Made by a program: the position numbers and the translations under genes. A DNA stretch of 46,065 bases from Acidobacteriota bacterium (lineage in GTDB: Bacteria; Acidobacteriota; UBA4820; DSQY01). Where the stretch lies: contig JBFMHB010000018.1 of assembly GCA_040752915.1 (NCBI GenBank), positions 1 to 46,065 of the forward strand. Direction: 5' to 3'. The notes under the pieces were generated by a model. That model did no database searches. It worked only from the letters and a program-made list of their open reading frames with translations, and was not told the DNA's origin. Of this stretch, positions 32,688 to 40,300 are shown one piece after another; position 1 is the stretch's first letter; each line of letters starts with the position of its first letter.

Positions 32688-34319
32688 CTAGTTGACGCCG
32701 ACGGCCGTCCAGGCCTGGCCCACCCTCGTCACTTCCGTGCTGGAGGCGCCGTAGAGCTGGGTTGCGGCCGCGATGCAATCCTGACGGGCCATGGCGAAGG
32801 TCTCGGAAGGATCGAAGTAGCCCGTGTTCGCCAGGTAGCAGATGGCGAGGGCCTTGTCGATCCCGATGCCCGTCACGCTGATGCCGGACGTCTTGTTTGT
32901 CCCGCCCGCCGCAAGAAGGTAGAACATGTTGTTCCAGATGCCGGAGGAGTAGTGCACGTCGATGCTGGAGGTGTAGAGGCTGTAGTGGTCGATGCTCCGG
33001 CCGTCCTTCTTGGGGTCGTCCATGTACCGAAGGGCGTCGCCCGCCGTCTTGGGCGTGTAGATGTCTTCACCGATCCAGTAGTCCGGAACGGTCGTGGCGC
33101 CGTGGGCGGCGGCCCAGAACTCGACGCCGCAGGCCATGATGTCGGAGAAGGACTCGTTCATTCCGCCCGATTCGCCCGAATAGATGAGGGCCGAAGTGGC
33201 CGCCGTGACGCCGTGGCTCATCTCGTGGGCCGCCACGTCCAGCGAAGTGAGGGGAGAGAAGGTCGTGCCGTCCCCGTCGCCGTAGGTCATGCACTTGCAG
33301 GAATCCGACCAGAAGGCGTTGTTGTACGAACGGCTGTAGTGGACCCTGGAATAGGCGCCCTTGCCGTCGTTGAAAATGCCGTTGCGGCCGTAGGTCAGCT
33401 TGTAAAAGTCCCAGGTGGCCTGCTGGCCGTAGTGGCCGTCCACGCCGATGGTGGCCCGGGTGGCCAGGGTGTGATCTCCCCAGACGTTCGTGGCGTTCAC
33501 GAAGAGCGCTCCGCCCGTCTTCTTGTTCAGCATGTCCATCGTGTAGCTGTTGCCGCGGCTCGGATCCACCAGGGAATAGCTGGCCGTGAGATCGGACTTC
33601 TGTGCCGTTCCGATGGTCACGTCGGCGCTGTAATAGGAATGGCCGGTGGCTGTCTTGGGCACCGTGTACGGGGTGATATCCACGGTGTGCAGGTCATCCC
33701 AGTCCGCGATGGGAGCGCCGCTGTGCGCGTCGATCACGAAGACGTGCTCGGCGGGGGTGAGGTTGTCCTGCATCACGTTGGATACCCGGACGACGTACGC
33801 CAGGTCGTAGCCCGAGCAGTTCGGGTAGATGAAGAGTTCCGCCCGCGCCGAGGCCTTCCCGGGGCCGTGGAGCGAACGGAACTGTTCCTTCGCCATCCTC
33901 TCGGCCTGGTGCGCGCCGAAAGACGGGGTCACGTCGAGGTCGGGGATCGCCTCCACGCGGGTCGTGAGCGCGAAGACACCACCCACGGCGTTGTTGACGT
34001 GGGCGATGACCTCCTGTCCGAAAACCGGGATGCCCTTGTAGAATTGCGCGAAGCGCACGTGGCTCGCGCCAAAGGGGTCCACGTCCGTGCTCCTGGGAAG
34101 AAACGTCAGGTTTTCGTCGCCGAGGCCCAGTCTCCCCTGAGCCTCCGCAAGGTAGTTCGCGGCCTCCGCTTCCGCGTTCTGCCTGGCCATCTCGACATCG
34201 GGAACGATTCCGCCCGCCGGCATGGGGGCCGGTCCGGGGACGATCCCGCCGGGCGCCGCGGCCAGGGCCGCGATTCCGAGGGCCAGTACAACCAGGGCGA
34301 TCCACGTCCTCTTCACCAT
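32688..34319 (-). CDS. Thermolysin-like (M4) neutral metalloprotease, secreted
   Basis: A 543-residue preproenzyme. Residues 1-22 are the signal peptide. The propeptide (FTP/PepSY region) runs to about 210, with GASHVRFAQFYKGIPVFGQEVIAHVN. The catalytic domain shows AAHEMSHGVTAATS (HExxH at 365-369) and GGMNESFSDIMA (third zinc ligand Glu about residue 389); the late block VDVHYSSGIWNNMFYLLA carries the active-site His. The ATG at 34319 has AGGAGG 5 nt upstream. It is probably activated by propeptide removal outside the cell. A sigma54-type promoter and an AT-rich region lie upstream, hinting at special control. Confidence 0.95.
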   Translation of the reverse strand: MVKRTWIALVVLALGIAALAAAPGGIVPGPAPMPAGGIVPDVEMARQNAEAEAANYLAEAQGRLGLGDENLTFLPRSTDVDPFGASHVRFAQFYKGIPVFGQEVIAHVNNAVGGVFALTTRVEAIPDLDVTPSFGAHQAERMAKEQFRSLHGPGKASARAELFIYPNCSGYDLAYVVRVSNVMQDNLTPAEHVFVIDAHSGAPIADWDDLHTVDITPYTVPKTATGHSYYSADVTIGTAQKSDLTASYSLVDPSRGNSYTMDMLNKKTGGALFVNATNVWGDHTLATRATIGVDGHYGQQATWDFYKLTYGRNGIFNDGKGAYSRVHYSRSYNNAFWSDSCKCMTYGDGDGTTFSPLTSLDVAAHEMSHGVTAATSALIYSGESGGMNESFSDIMACGVEFWAAAHGATTVPDYWIGEDIYTPKTAGDALRYMDDPKKDGRSIDHYSLYTSSIDVHYSSGIWNNMFYLLAAGGTNKTSGISVTGIGIDKALAICYLANTGYFDPSETFAMARQDCIAAATQLYGASSTEVTRVGQAWTAVGVN

Positions 34320-34360
34320 CCACACCTCCTATGAAAGGTCCTAACAGGGAGGCGAAATAC

Positions 34361-34377
34361 GCAAGGGACGTGCCCAA
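34361..34377 (-). promoter_or_regulatory. Candidate sigma54 (-24/-12) promoter of the M4 protease
   Basis: On the minus strand TTGGGCACG-TCCC-TTGC contains the invariant GG (34373-34374), exactly 10 nt, then GC (34361-34362). It matches most of the TGGCAC/TTGC consensus. The predicted start leaves about 30 nt before the ATG. No activator gene for sigma54 is in the window and the match could be chance. Confidence 0.45.
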
Positions 34378-34719
34378 TTCGGAAAAGTCAGCAAAACGAC
34401 TCCTCTAGTCGTTCTCACAGTTATCTTCTAACCGATAATTCCGTTCACGCATCCGCGACGCAGTGGACCATGGTCAGATGGTGATTCAATATATTTTTAA
34501 TAGGTTTATTGTTGCCGTAACCTGCGTTTATAGCAATTCGTGTACTCAGGTTACGATTTGGCCTCAATCGGGGTCCCGCCGGAGCCTGATTCGAATGGGT
34601 GAACCCGCTCGGAACCTGGGGCCTTGATTTGCAGACGATCGAGGAGATCAGGAGAACCGCGTTCCCGGTGACGGGGACGCTTCGCCTGGCCCAAAGGCGG
34701 CGCGGCGGGATCCGCCTGG
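34378..34719. other. AT-rich gap with two inverted repeats upstream of the protease
   Basis: This gap has no gene. 34381-34560 is clearly richer in A and T than its surroundings (for example ATATATTTTTAATAGG near 34490). It carries AACGACT-CCTCT-AGTCGTT (34395-34413) and the 9-bp repeat CGTAACCTG / CAGGTTACG (34516-34524, 34547-34555). On the minus strand the first hairpin is followed by TTG, a poor T-run. Operator sites for the protease seem the likeliest use. Confidence 0.55.
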
Positions 34720-35904
34720 CTAGGGCATCCCCGTCCGCTCCAAGAGGCCAAGGATCCTCCCCACCGCTTCCCGGATTCGTGGAACCGGAACGGCGAAGGA
34801 GAAGCGCATGAAGCCCTCGAGGCCCAGGGCGGAACCGGGGATGGCCATGACCCCGGCCTCATCAAGAAGTCGAGTCGCGAGAAGGTCCGACGTGTCCGCC
34901 CCCAGCCGCTCCATGAGCCCCGTGACGCGTGGAAAGATGTAGAACGCGCCATCCGGTCGGAGCGCTTCGATTCCGGGGAGGGACAGGAGACCCTGATACA
35001 ACGCATCGCGCCGCACGGAGTAGTCGCGCAGGACGGGCCCGAAGAGTTCCTCCTCCCGCCGAAGGGCCTCCAGTCCGCCCATCTGAGCAAAGGTCGTGGC
35101 GCCGTTCATGGAGTGGGCCTGGATCCGGCCCGCGGCGGAAATCCCCTCGGCGGGCCCCAATGCCCAGCCCAGCCGGTAGCCCGTCATGGAGAAGGTCTTG
35201 GAGAAGGAACCCGCGCAGAACACGGGCCTGCGGGCCTCGGGGTCGAGGTGGGCCGACGTGGCGTAGAGGCCCTCCTCGTAGACGTACCGGTCATAGCATT
35301 CGTCCAGGATAATGAACATCCCCCGTCCCTCGGCGAAGGCCACGATCTTCTCCAGAAGGTCCCGGGGCACGACGGCCCCGGTGGGATTGCACGGGGAGTT
35401 GAGGACGATCCCCCGGGTCCTCGGACCCGAGGCCGCCTCCAGCGCCTCCACCTCCGGTAGGAAGCCGTTTTCGAAGCGGCAAGGAACGAGGCGGGGGGTC
35501 CCGCCCCACAGCCTGACGATCTGGGGCGTGGAAACGTAGTACGGCACCGGGACGAGGACCTCCTCGCCGGCGTCCATGTGGGAGCCGATCACGTGATAGA
35601 GGGCGCCCTTGGCCCCGGCGGTGATCAGGACGTTGGCCGCCGTGTACTTCCCGCCGTACAGCCGGTTGTACCGGTCGGCCACGGCCTCGCGCAGGGCGGG
35701 CAATCCCATCACCGGGCTATAATAAGTGTAACCTTCGCGGAGGGCGCGTTCCGTGGCCTCCAGAATGGGGCCGGGCACGGGAAAATCGGGTTGACCGGGT
35801 CCCATATCCACGAAGGGGACGCCCCTTCGCTTCAATTCCTGCCCCTGAACGATCAGATCGAGGAGTTTGGATGCCTCCACGGCCTCCATTCTGCGGGCGG
35901 TCAT
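34720..35904 (-). CDS. Class I/II pyridoxal-phosphate aminotransferase (AspC/PatA type)
   Basis: A 394-residue cytoplasmic aminotransferase. The N-terminal block is VDMGPGQPDFPVPGPILEATERAL. PLP-site elements are ITAGAKGALYHVI, NSPCNPTGAVV, ILDECYDRYVY and the Lys of SFSKTFSMTGYRLGWALGP. The arginine binding the substrate carboxylate is in FMRFSFAVP. Aspartate or a broad amino-acid range are possible substrates. The ATG at 35904 overlaps the coaD stop by 4 nt; an ATG five codons later is an alternative. It is the last gene of the ACP-coaD operon. Confidence 0.92.
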   Translation of the reverse strand: MTARRMEAVEASKLLDLIVQGQELKRRGVPFVDMGPGQPDFPVPGPILEATERALREGYTYYSPVMGLPALREAVADRYNRLYGGKYTAANVLITAGAKGALYHVIGSHMDAGEEVLVPVPYYVSTPQIVRLWGGTPRLVPCRFENGFLPEVEALEAASGPRTRGIVLNSPCNPTGAVVPRDLLEKIVAFAEGRGMFIILDECYDRYVYEEGLYATSAHLDPEARRPVFCAGSFSKTFSMTGYRLGWALGPAEGISAAGRIQAHSMNGATTFAQMGGLEALRREEELFGPVLRDYSVRRDALYQGLLSLPGIEALRPDGAFYIFPRVTGLMERLGADTSDLLATRLLDEAGVMAIPGSALGLEGFMRFSFAVPVPRIREAVGRILGLLERTGMP

Positions 35905-36383
35905 TTCGAGAACTTCTCCTTGAGCATCCGGAGCACCGGGGCGGGAACCAGACCTTCCACCGGCCCTCCCAGGCGCGCCACCTCGCGGACCAGACGGGAG
36001 GACAGATAGGTGTACTCCTCCCGCGGCATGAGGAAGACCGTCTCCAGATCGGGGGCCAGGCGTCGGTTCATGAGGGCCATCTGGAACTCGTATTCGAAGT
36101 CCGACAGGGCTCGGATTCCACGCAGGATGTGCCGAGCCCCGCGCCGGCGCACGTAATCCACCAGAAGGCCGTCGAAGGCGTCCACCTCCACCCGGTCCAC
36201 GTCGCGAAGACTCTCCCGGAGGAGACGGACCCGTTCCTCGACGGTGAAGAGCCCCTCTTTTTGAGTGTTTCGCAAGACGGCCACGACGACGGTCTGGAAG
36301 ATGCCCGCACCCCGCATCACGAGGTCCACGTGACCGTTTGTCACGGGATCAAAGGACCCGGGGTAGATCGCCATCGCCTTCAT
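35901..36383 (-). CDS. coaD: Phosphopantetheine adenylyltransferase
   Basis: A 160-residue enzyme making dephospho-CoA from 4'-phosphopantetheine and ATP. The HxGH-type motif is in AIYPGSFDPVTNGHVDLVMRGAG (TNGH), and the family blocks GLLVDYVRRRGARHILRGIRALSDFEYEFQMALMNRRLAP and SSRLVREVARLGG are complete. It lies between the acyl carrier gene (4-nt overlap) and the aminotransferase (4-nt overlap). The pairing with ACP is sensible, since CoA donates the arm that activates ACP. An in-frame ATG three codons later would be an equally good start. Confidence 0.96.
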   Translation of the reverse strand: MKAMAIYPGSFDPVTNGHVDLVMRGAGIFQTVVVAVLRNTQKEGLFTVEERVRLLRESLRDVDRVEVDAFDGLLVDYVRRRGARHILRGIRALSDFEYEFQMALMNRRLAPDLETVFLMPREEYTYLSSRLVREVARLGGPVEGLVPAPVLRMLKEKFSK

Positions 36384-36643
36384 TGGGTCGCTCCTCCCTT
36401 CGCTTCCACGAAGGCAGCGAGGGTGCCTACGTTTTGGAACACCTTCGGGCCCAGGTCCTCGTCCGCGATGCGGATCCCGAACTCCTTTTCAAGGGCCACC
36501 ACCAGTTCAAGGGCGTCAACCGAATCCAGTCCGATCCCTTCCCCGAAGAGCGGCGTCTCGTCCCCGATGTCCTGTGGTTTCACCTTTTCCAGCCGCAGTT
36601 TCTCGACGATGAGGACCCGAATGCGGTCCTTCAAATCGGCCAT
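36380..36643 (-). CDS. Acyl carrier protein
   Basis: An 87-residue carrier. The phosphopantetheine serine is S41 in GIGLDSVDALELVVALEKEFGI, the usual DS motif followed by an amphipathic helix. LRLEKVKPQDIGDETPLF is the first helix-loop region. A GGAGG stands 4 nt before the ATG at 36643. It is a stand-alone ACP; no fatty acid synthase gene is near, so a specialised or second ACP is as likely as the house-keeping AcpP. Upstream to the tRNA terminator no promoter is clear. Confidence 0.9.
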   Translation of the reverse strand: MADLKDRIRVLIVEKLRLEKVKPQDIGDETPLFGEGIGLDSVDALELVVALEKEFGIRIADEDLGPKVFQNVGTLAAFVEAKGGATQ

Positions 36644-36918
36644 GCCTCCTCCCACGCGCAGGCACCATTCTAGCCGAACCTTCCATCGATGGGAAAAGGG
36701 GGCGGTCTCCAGCGAATCGACACGGACCGGCGCCCACCCTGCGGCCGCTCCCTCTTCGGTCGCGCCCTCGGAAGGGCCCCGAAGGGCCTCCCGCCCTTCT
36801 CGTCCCCCCGGGCTTCCTTACCGAGATGCCACGCGCGAAGCGGGATTCACTCCCGCTGGAGCGCGGACCTCTCCAGGTGGGGGGATCAGCGGCGCGACCG
36901 AAGGGAGCAGAGCGCAAA
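36644..36918. other. Gap with a hairpin but no gene, upstream of the ACP gene
   Basis: There is no convincing gene. AGCGGGA-TTCAC-TCCCGCT (36839-36857) is a perfect 7-bp hairpin flanked by CGCG on both sides, so it can extend with bulges. It has no T-run. The ACP promoter should lie here, but no good -35/-10 pair is visible. Confidence 0.5.
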
Positions 36919-36945
36919 GGGGGGAGGGCTGGATGCCCTCCCCCC
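36919..36945 (-). terminator. Terminator after tRNA-Arg
   Basis: An 11-bp perfect hairpin GGGGGGAGGGC / GCCCTCCCCCC with a 5-nt loop lies 10 nt after the tRNA 3' end. On the minus strand it is followed by TTTG. The T-run is short but the stem is very strong. Confidence 0.65.
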
Positions 36946-36955
36946 TTGCCATCTT

Positions 36956-37032
36956 TGGTGCGCCCGGCAGGACTCGAACCTGCGGCCATCTGCTTAGAAG
37001 GCAGATGCTCTATCCACCTGAGCTACGGGCGC
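36956..37032 (-). tRNA. tRNA-Arg (anticodon TCT)
   Basis: A 77-nt cloverleaf with encoded CCA on the minus strand. The acceptor stem is GCGCCCG with CGGGCGC. The D-arm is AGCTCAGGTGGATAGAGC. The anticodon stem TCTGC/GCAGA has loop CTTCTAA, giving TCT. The T-arm is GCAGGTTCGAGTCCTGC. A TATACT (37043-37048) 10 nt before its 5' end is a likely -10; the -35 is weak. Confidence 0.95.
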
Positions 37033-37097
37033 ACAAGGTGGTAGTATAGCGCAATCAGAAGCCCCGTGGGACGGGACGTCCGGGGGGGAGGTCCGGA

Positions 37098-38255
37098 ATG
37101 GATGCGAAGCGGCGTGTGGCGATTTCCTCCGTGGCCGCGGCCTGCCTCCTGACGGGCGCGAAGCTTGGGGTGGGCCTCTGGACCGGGAGCCTCGGGATCC
37201 TCTCCGAGGCGGCCCATTCGGCCCTGGACCTCTTGGCGGCGGGCCTTACGTGGTGGGCCGTCACGGTGTCGGACCGGCCCGCGGACCGGGACCACCCGTA
37301 CGGCCACGAAAAGATCGAGAACCTCTCGGCACTCCTGGAGACTCTCCTGCTCCTCGTTACCTGCGTCTGGATCGTCTACGAGGCCGTGGCCCGGCTGTAT
37401 TTCAAGACCGTTGAAGTGAAGGTGAACGCCTGGAGCTTCGGCGTAGTAGTGCTGGCCATCGTGGTGGATGTATCTCGCAGCCGGGCCCTTTCCCGCGTGG
37501 CGCGGGAAACGCGCAGCAAGGCACTGGAGGCGGATGCTCTCCACTTCTCCAGCGACATTCTGTCTTCCTTGGTGGTGCTCGGGGGCCTGGTCTTCACCCT
37601 GCTGGGCTACCCGCAGGCCGACGCCATCGCCGCCATCGGCGTCTCCCTCTTCGTGGTCTGGATCTCCGTCCGTCTCGGCATGCGGTCCGTGGACGCCCTG
37701 ACGGACCGGGTTCCAGGGGATCACGTGGGGAAGGTCGCCCGGGCGGCCCAATCCGTCCCCGGCGTGGCCCGAGCCTACGACGTGCGCGTCCGCGAGGCAG
37801 GGGCCCGGCATTTCGTGGACCTGAAGGTGGGCCTCGATCCGGGAATGCCCCTCGAGGCGGCCCACGGCGTCACCGAAGCCGTGGAGCGAGCCGTCCAGGG
37901 AGCCCTGAGCCGGGCCGACGTGCTCGTCCACGCCGAGCCCGATGGGGCTCCGATTTCGATGGAGGAGGAGAGCCGGCTGATCCGTGAGGCCGTGCAAGAA
38001 ATCCCCGAGGTCGCGGGCTGCTCGAAGGCTCTCCTCTTGAAAAGCGGGGAGGGCACCCACGTGGTCCTGACGGTGAGCCTTCCGGGATGCCTCTCCTTTG
38101 CCGAGGCCCACGCCGCGGCGGACCGTATCGAAAAGACGGTAAGGGAGGCGGTGGCCGGACCCGTGACGGTCACCGTGCACGCCGAACCGGCGGAGCCGGT
38201 CACGAAGGACTCTGGAGGAGGCGGACGAGCCTCCGCACCAGAAAGCGCGGAGTAA
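37098..38255 (+). CDS. Cation diffusion facilitator with two cytoplasmic dimerisation domains
   Basis: A 385-residue divalent-metal exporter. The six-helix domain carries metal-site pairs HSALD (H40, D44) and HFSSD (H149, D153), the usual HxxxD arrangement for zinc or iron. DHPYGHEKIE is the conserved cytosolic loop. The C-terminal ZT-dimer domain appears twice: residues 208-282 (ARHFVDLKVGLD ... LVHAEP) and 290-365 (GTHVVLTVSLPG ... TVTVHAEP). One copy is normal. The start at 37098 gives MDAKRRVAISSV. Its 3' end overlaps the convergent SDR gene by 56 nt. It could counterbalance the zinc importer at the left end. Confidence 0.9.
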   Translation: MDAKRRVAISSVAAACLLTGAKLGVGLWTGSLGILSEAAHSALDLLAAGLTWWAVTVSDRPADRDHPYGHEKIENLSALLETLLLLVTCVWIVYEAVARLYFKTVEVKVNAWSFGVVVLAIVVDVSRSRALSRVARETRSKALEADALHFSSDILSSLVVLGGLVFTLLGYPQADAIAAIGVSLFVVWISVRLGMRSVDALTDRVPGDHVGKVARAAQSVPGVARAYDVRVREAGARHFVDLKVGLDPGMPLEAAHGVTEAVERAVQGALSRADVLVHAEPDGAPISMEEESRLIREAVQEIPEVAGCSKALLLKSGEGTHVVLTVSLPGCLSFAEAHAAADRIEKTVREAVAGPVTVTVHAEPAEPVTKDSGGGGRASAPESAE

Positions 38256-38979
38256 GCCGCACGGAAAAAGCGCCCAGCCGGTTTCGAAGGCCCGGGACCG
38301 CGACGACCCGGCCCCGCTTCCAGGCATCGTAGCCGGTCTCAGCCACTCTCCGGGGATCCATGGCCCCCATTCGAAACAGGCGGCTACCTTCCATGTCCGC
38401 CACCGCCGCAAACTCCGTTTCCGTCGCCCCCGGTGCAAGACAGGAGACCTTCACTCCCGAACCGCGCACCTCCTCGGCCAGGGCCTCGGTGAAGGAGAGC
38501 ACGTAGGCTTTCGTGGCATAGTAAACCGCCATGTAGGGGCCAGGCTGGAAGGCCGCGGTGGAGGCCACGTTCAGGACGCCGCCGTCTCCGAGGGCGAGCA
38601 TCTTCGGAAGGAGGAGCCGGGTCAGGGAGGTCAGGGCCAGGACGTTCACGTAGATCATCTCTGCCTGTTTCTCCAGGGAGATGTCCTGGACTCCCCCGCG
38701 GAGGCCGAAACCCGCGTTGTTGACGAGAGCGGAGACCTCCACTCCCCTCCCCTCGAGCTCCTTCACGATCCTGACGGGGGCCTCGGGGAGAGTCAGATCG
38801 GCGGGCAGGACCTCAACCTTCACTCCCCGTCGCAGGTTCAGATCCGAAGCCAGGGACGAGAGGCGTTCGGCGCGGCGCGCCGTCAGGACGAGGTTCCACC
38901 GGTCCCGCCCGAAGAGATCCGCGAACTCCTTCCCCAACCCCGACGAAGCACCTGTGATGAGGACCCACCGCGGCTTCAT
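38200..38979 (-). CDS. Short-chain dehydrogenase/reductase
   Basis: A 259-residue classical SDR of the YqjQ/DltE-like group. The cofactor loop is LITGASSGLGKEFADLF, with TARRAERL favouring NADP. NNAGFG and the catalytic set S140 (VASTAAFQPG), Y154 or Y155 and K157 (YYATKAYVLSFTEALAEE) are intact. LAPGATETEF follows. Substrate is unknown. The ATG at 38979 overlaps the hemW stop by 4 nt. The gene's tail runs 56 nt into the end of the opposing CDF gene. Confidence 0.92.
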   Translation of the reverse strand: MKPRWVLITGASSGLGKEFADLFGRDRWNLVLTARRAERLSSLASDLNLRRGVKVEVLPADLTLPEAPVRIVKELEGRGVEVSALVNNAGFGLRGGVQDISLEKQAEMIYVNVLALTSLTRLLLPKMLALGDGGVLNVASTAAFQPGPYMAVYYATKAYVLSFTEALAEEVRGSGVKVSCLAPGATETEFAAVADMEGSRLFRMGAMDPRRVAETGYDAWKRGRVVAVPGLRNRLGAFSVRLTPRFLVRRLVRLLQSPS

Positions 38980-40283
38980 GAACGGCTCCCTTTGGGGGCC
39001 CGAACGGGGCCGTTTCCCCGAACGCTCGACACGGCCCCGGGCTTCCCGCTCGGGACTCCGGGAAACCCTTCGCCTCCCCCCTGCGCCGCCTCTCCAGGAC
39101 GAACAGACAGGAGTTCCGCGATCACCGTGGTGGAAACGAGGAACCCTTTCGGGGTCAGGCGCAGCCGGTCGCCGTGCAGCTCGGCGAGGCCCTGATCGGA
39201 GAGCCTCCCCAAAAGGTGGGCCAGCCGGTACTCGGTTCCGGCGAAGAGGCCCTGGACTTCCGCGAGGGGCACTCCCTCCGCCAGACGGAGCCCGAAGATG
39301 AGCCGGTCTTCCAGGAGGCGCTCCGGAGTCAGGACGATCTCTGTCTCCCAGGGCGGGAGGCCTGCCTCCAGGGCCTTGGTCCAGGCCACGTCGTCGCGGG
39401 GGTTCCCGAGTAGACGCCCCCGGATCCGGCTCCAGGAGGAGGGCCCGAGACCCACGTACTCCCCTCCGCGCCAGTATTTCAGGTTGTGCCGGCACTCCCC
39501 CCCCCGCCGCGCGAAATTGGAGATCTCGTAGTGGCCCCAGCCTTCCCTCGTCAGGACTTCGTGCGTGCGGTCCAACATCCGGGCGCACAAGTCATCGCCG
39601 GGAAGGAGCACCTCACCCCGCTCCGCACGCTGGGCAAGGGGCGTTCCGGGGTGAAGATCCAGGGCGTACACCGATATGTGGTCCACCGGAAGATCCGAGG
39701 CCCGCCGGAGGTCCTCCTCGAGGCCTTTCAAGGATTGTCCCGGCACGCCGGCCATGAGGTCCACGGACAGCCGCTCGAAGCCCGCCCGGGCGGCCGCGAC
39801 CACGGCCTCCAGGGCCTGTCCTGCCGTCGCGCGGCGCTGCAGAAGTTCGAGAACCCCAGGCTGGAAGGACTGGACGCCCAGCGAAAGACGGTTCACGCCC
39901 GCCTGCTGCCAGCCATCGATCGAGGCGCTCGTCACGGTCTCAGGATTGGCCTCGAGGGTCGTCTCCGCCCCATCCGCCACGCGGAACAGCCGGCGCAGGC
40001 CGTCCAGGAGGGCCGCCAAGCGGCGCACCGGCAGGAGAGAGGGTGTCCCGCCGCCGAAGTAGATCGTGTCCACCTCTCGCACCGAATCCCGATGGTGGAG
40101 GCGGGCTTCCAGGAGGACCCGGTCCTCGTATCCCGCGGGAACGCCGTCGGGACTCACCGCTCGGTGGAAGTCGCAGTACCCGCACAAGGAGGCGCAATAC
40201 GGAACGTGGACGTATATCCCAAGGCGTCCGTCGTCGCCGGGCCAGACGGGCCCGGTCTTTACTGGTCGCCGCCTCGCGTCCAT
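38976..40283 (-). CDS. hemW: HemW-like radical SAM haem chaperone
   Basis: A 435-residue radical SAM protein, earlier called oxygen-independent coproporphyrinogen oxidase-like. The cluster motif is YCASLCGYCDF (C30, C34, C37). SAM-site blocks are YFGGGTPSLL, LEANPETVT, GVNRLSLGVQSF and LSVDLMAGVPGQ. The C-terminal HemN_C region holds GHYEISNFARRGGECRHNLKYWRGGEYVGLGPSS, typical of HemW. The ATG at 40283 has GGGAGG 6 nt upstream. It sits 17 nt after the glycerate kinase stop. A tail of about 45 Gly/Pro-rich residues at the C-terminus is unusual. Confidence 0.92.
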   Translation of the reverse strand: MDARRRPVKTGPVWPGDDGRLGIYVHVPYCASLCGYCDFHRAVSPDGVPAGYEDRVLLEARLHHRDSVREVDTIYFGGGTPSLLPVRRLAALLDGLRRLFRVADGAETTLEANPETVTSASIDGWQQAGVNRLSLGVQSFQPGVLELLQRRATAGQALEAVVAAARAGFERLSVDLMAGVPGQSLKGLEEDLRRASDLPVDHISVYALDLHPGTPLAQRAERGEVLLPGDDLCARMLDRTHEVLTREGWGHYEISNFARRGGECRHNLKYWRGGEYVGLGPSSWSRIRGRLLGNPRDDVAWTKALEAGLPPWETEIVLTPERLLEDRLIFGLRLAEGVPLAEVQGLFAGTEYRLAHLLGRLSDQGLAELHGDRLRLTPKGFLVSTTVIAELLSVRPGEAAQGGGEGFPGVPSGKPGAVSSVRGNGPVRAPKGSRS

Positions 40284-40300
40284 CCGGATCCTCCCGGAGC

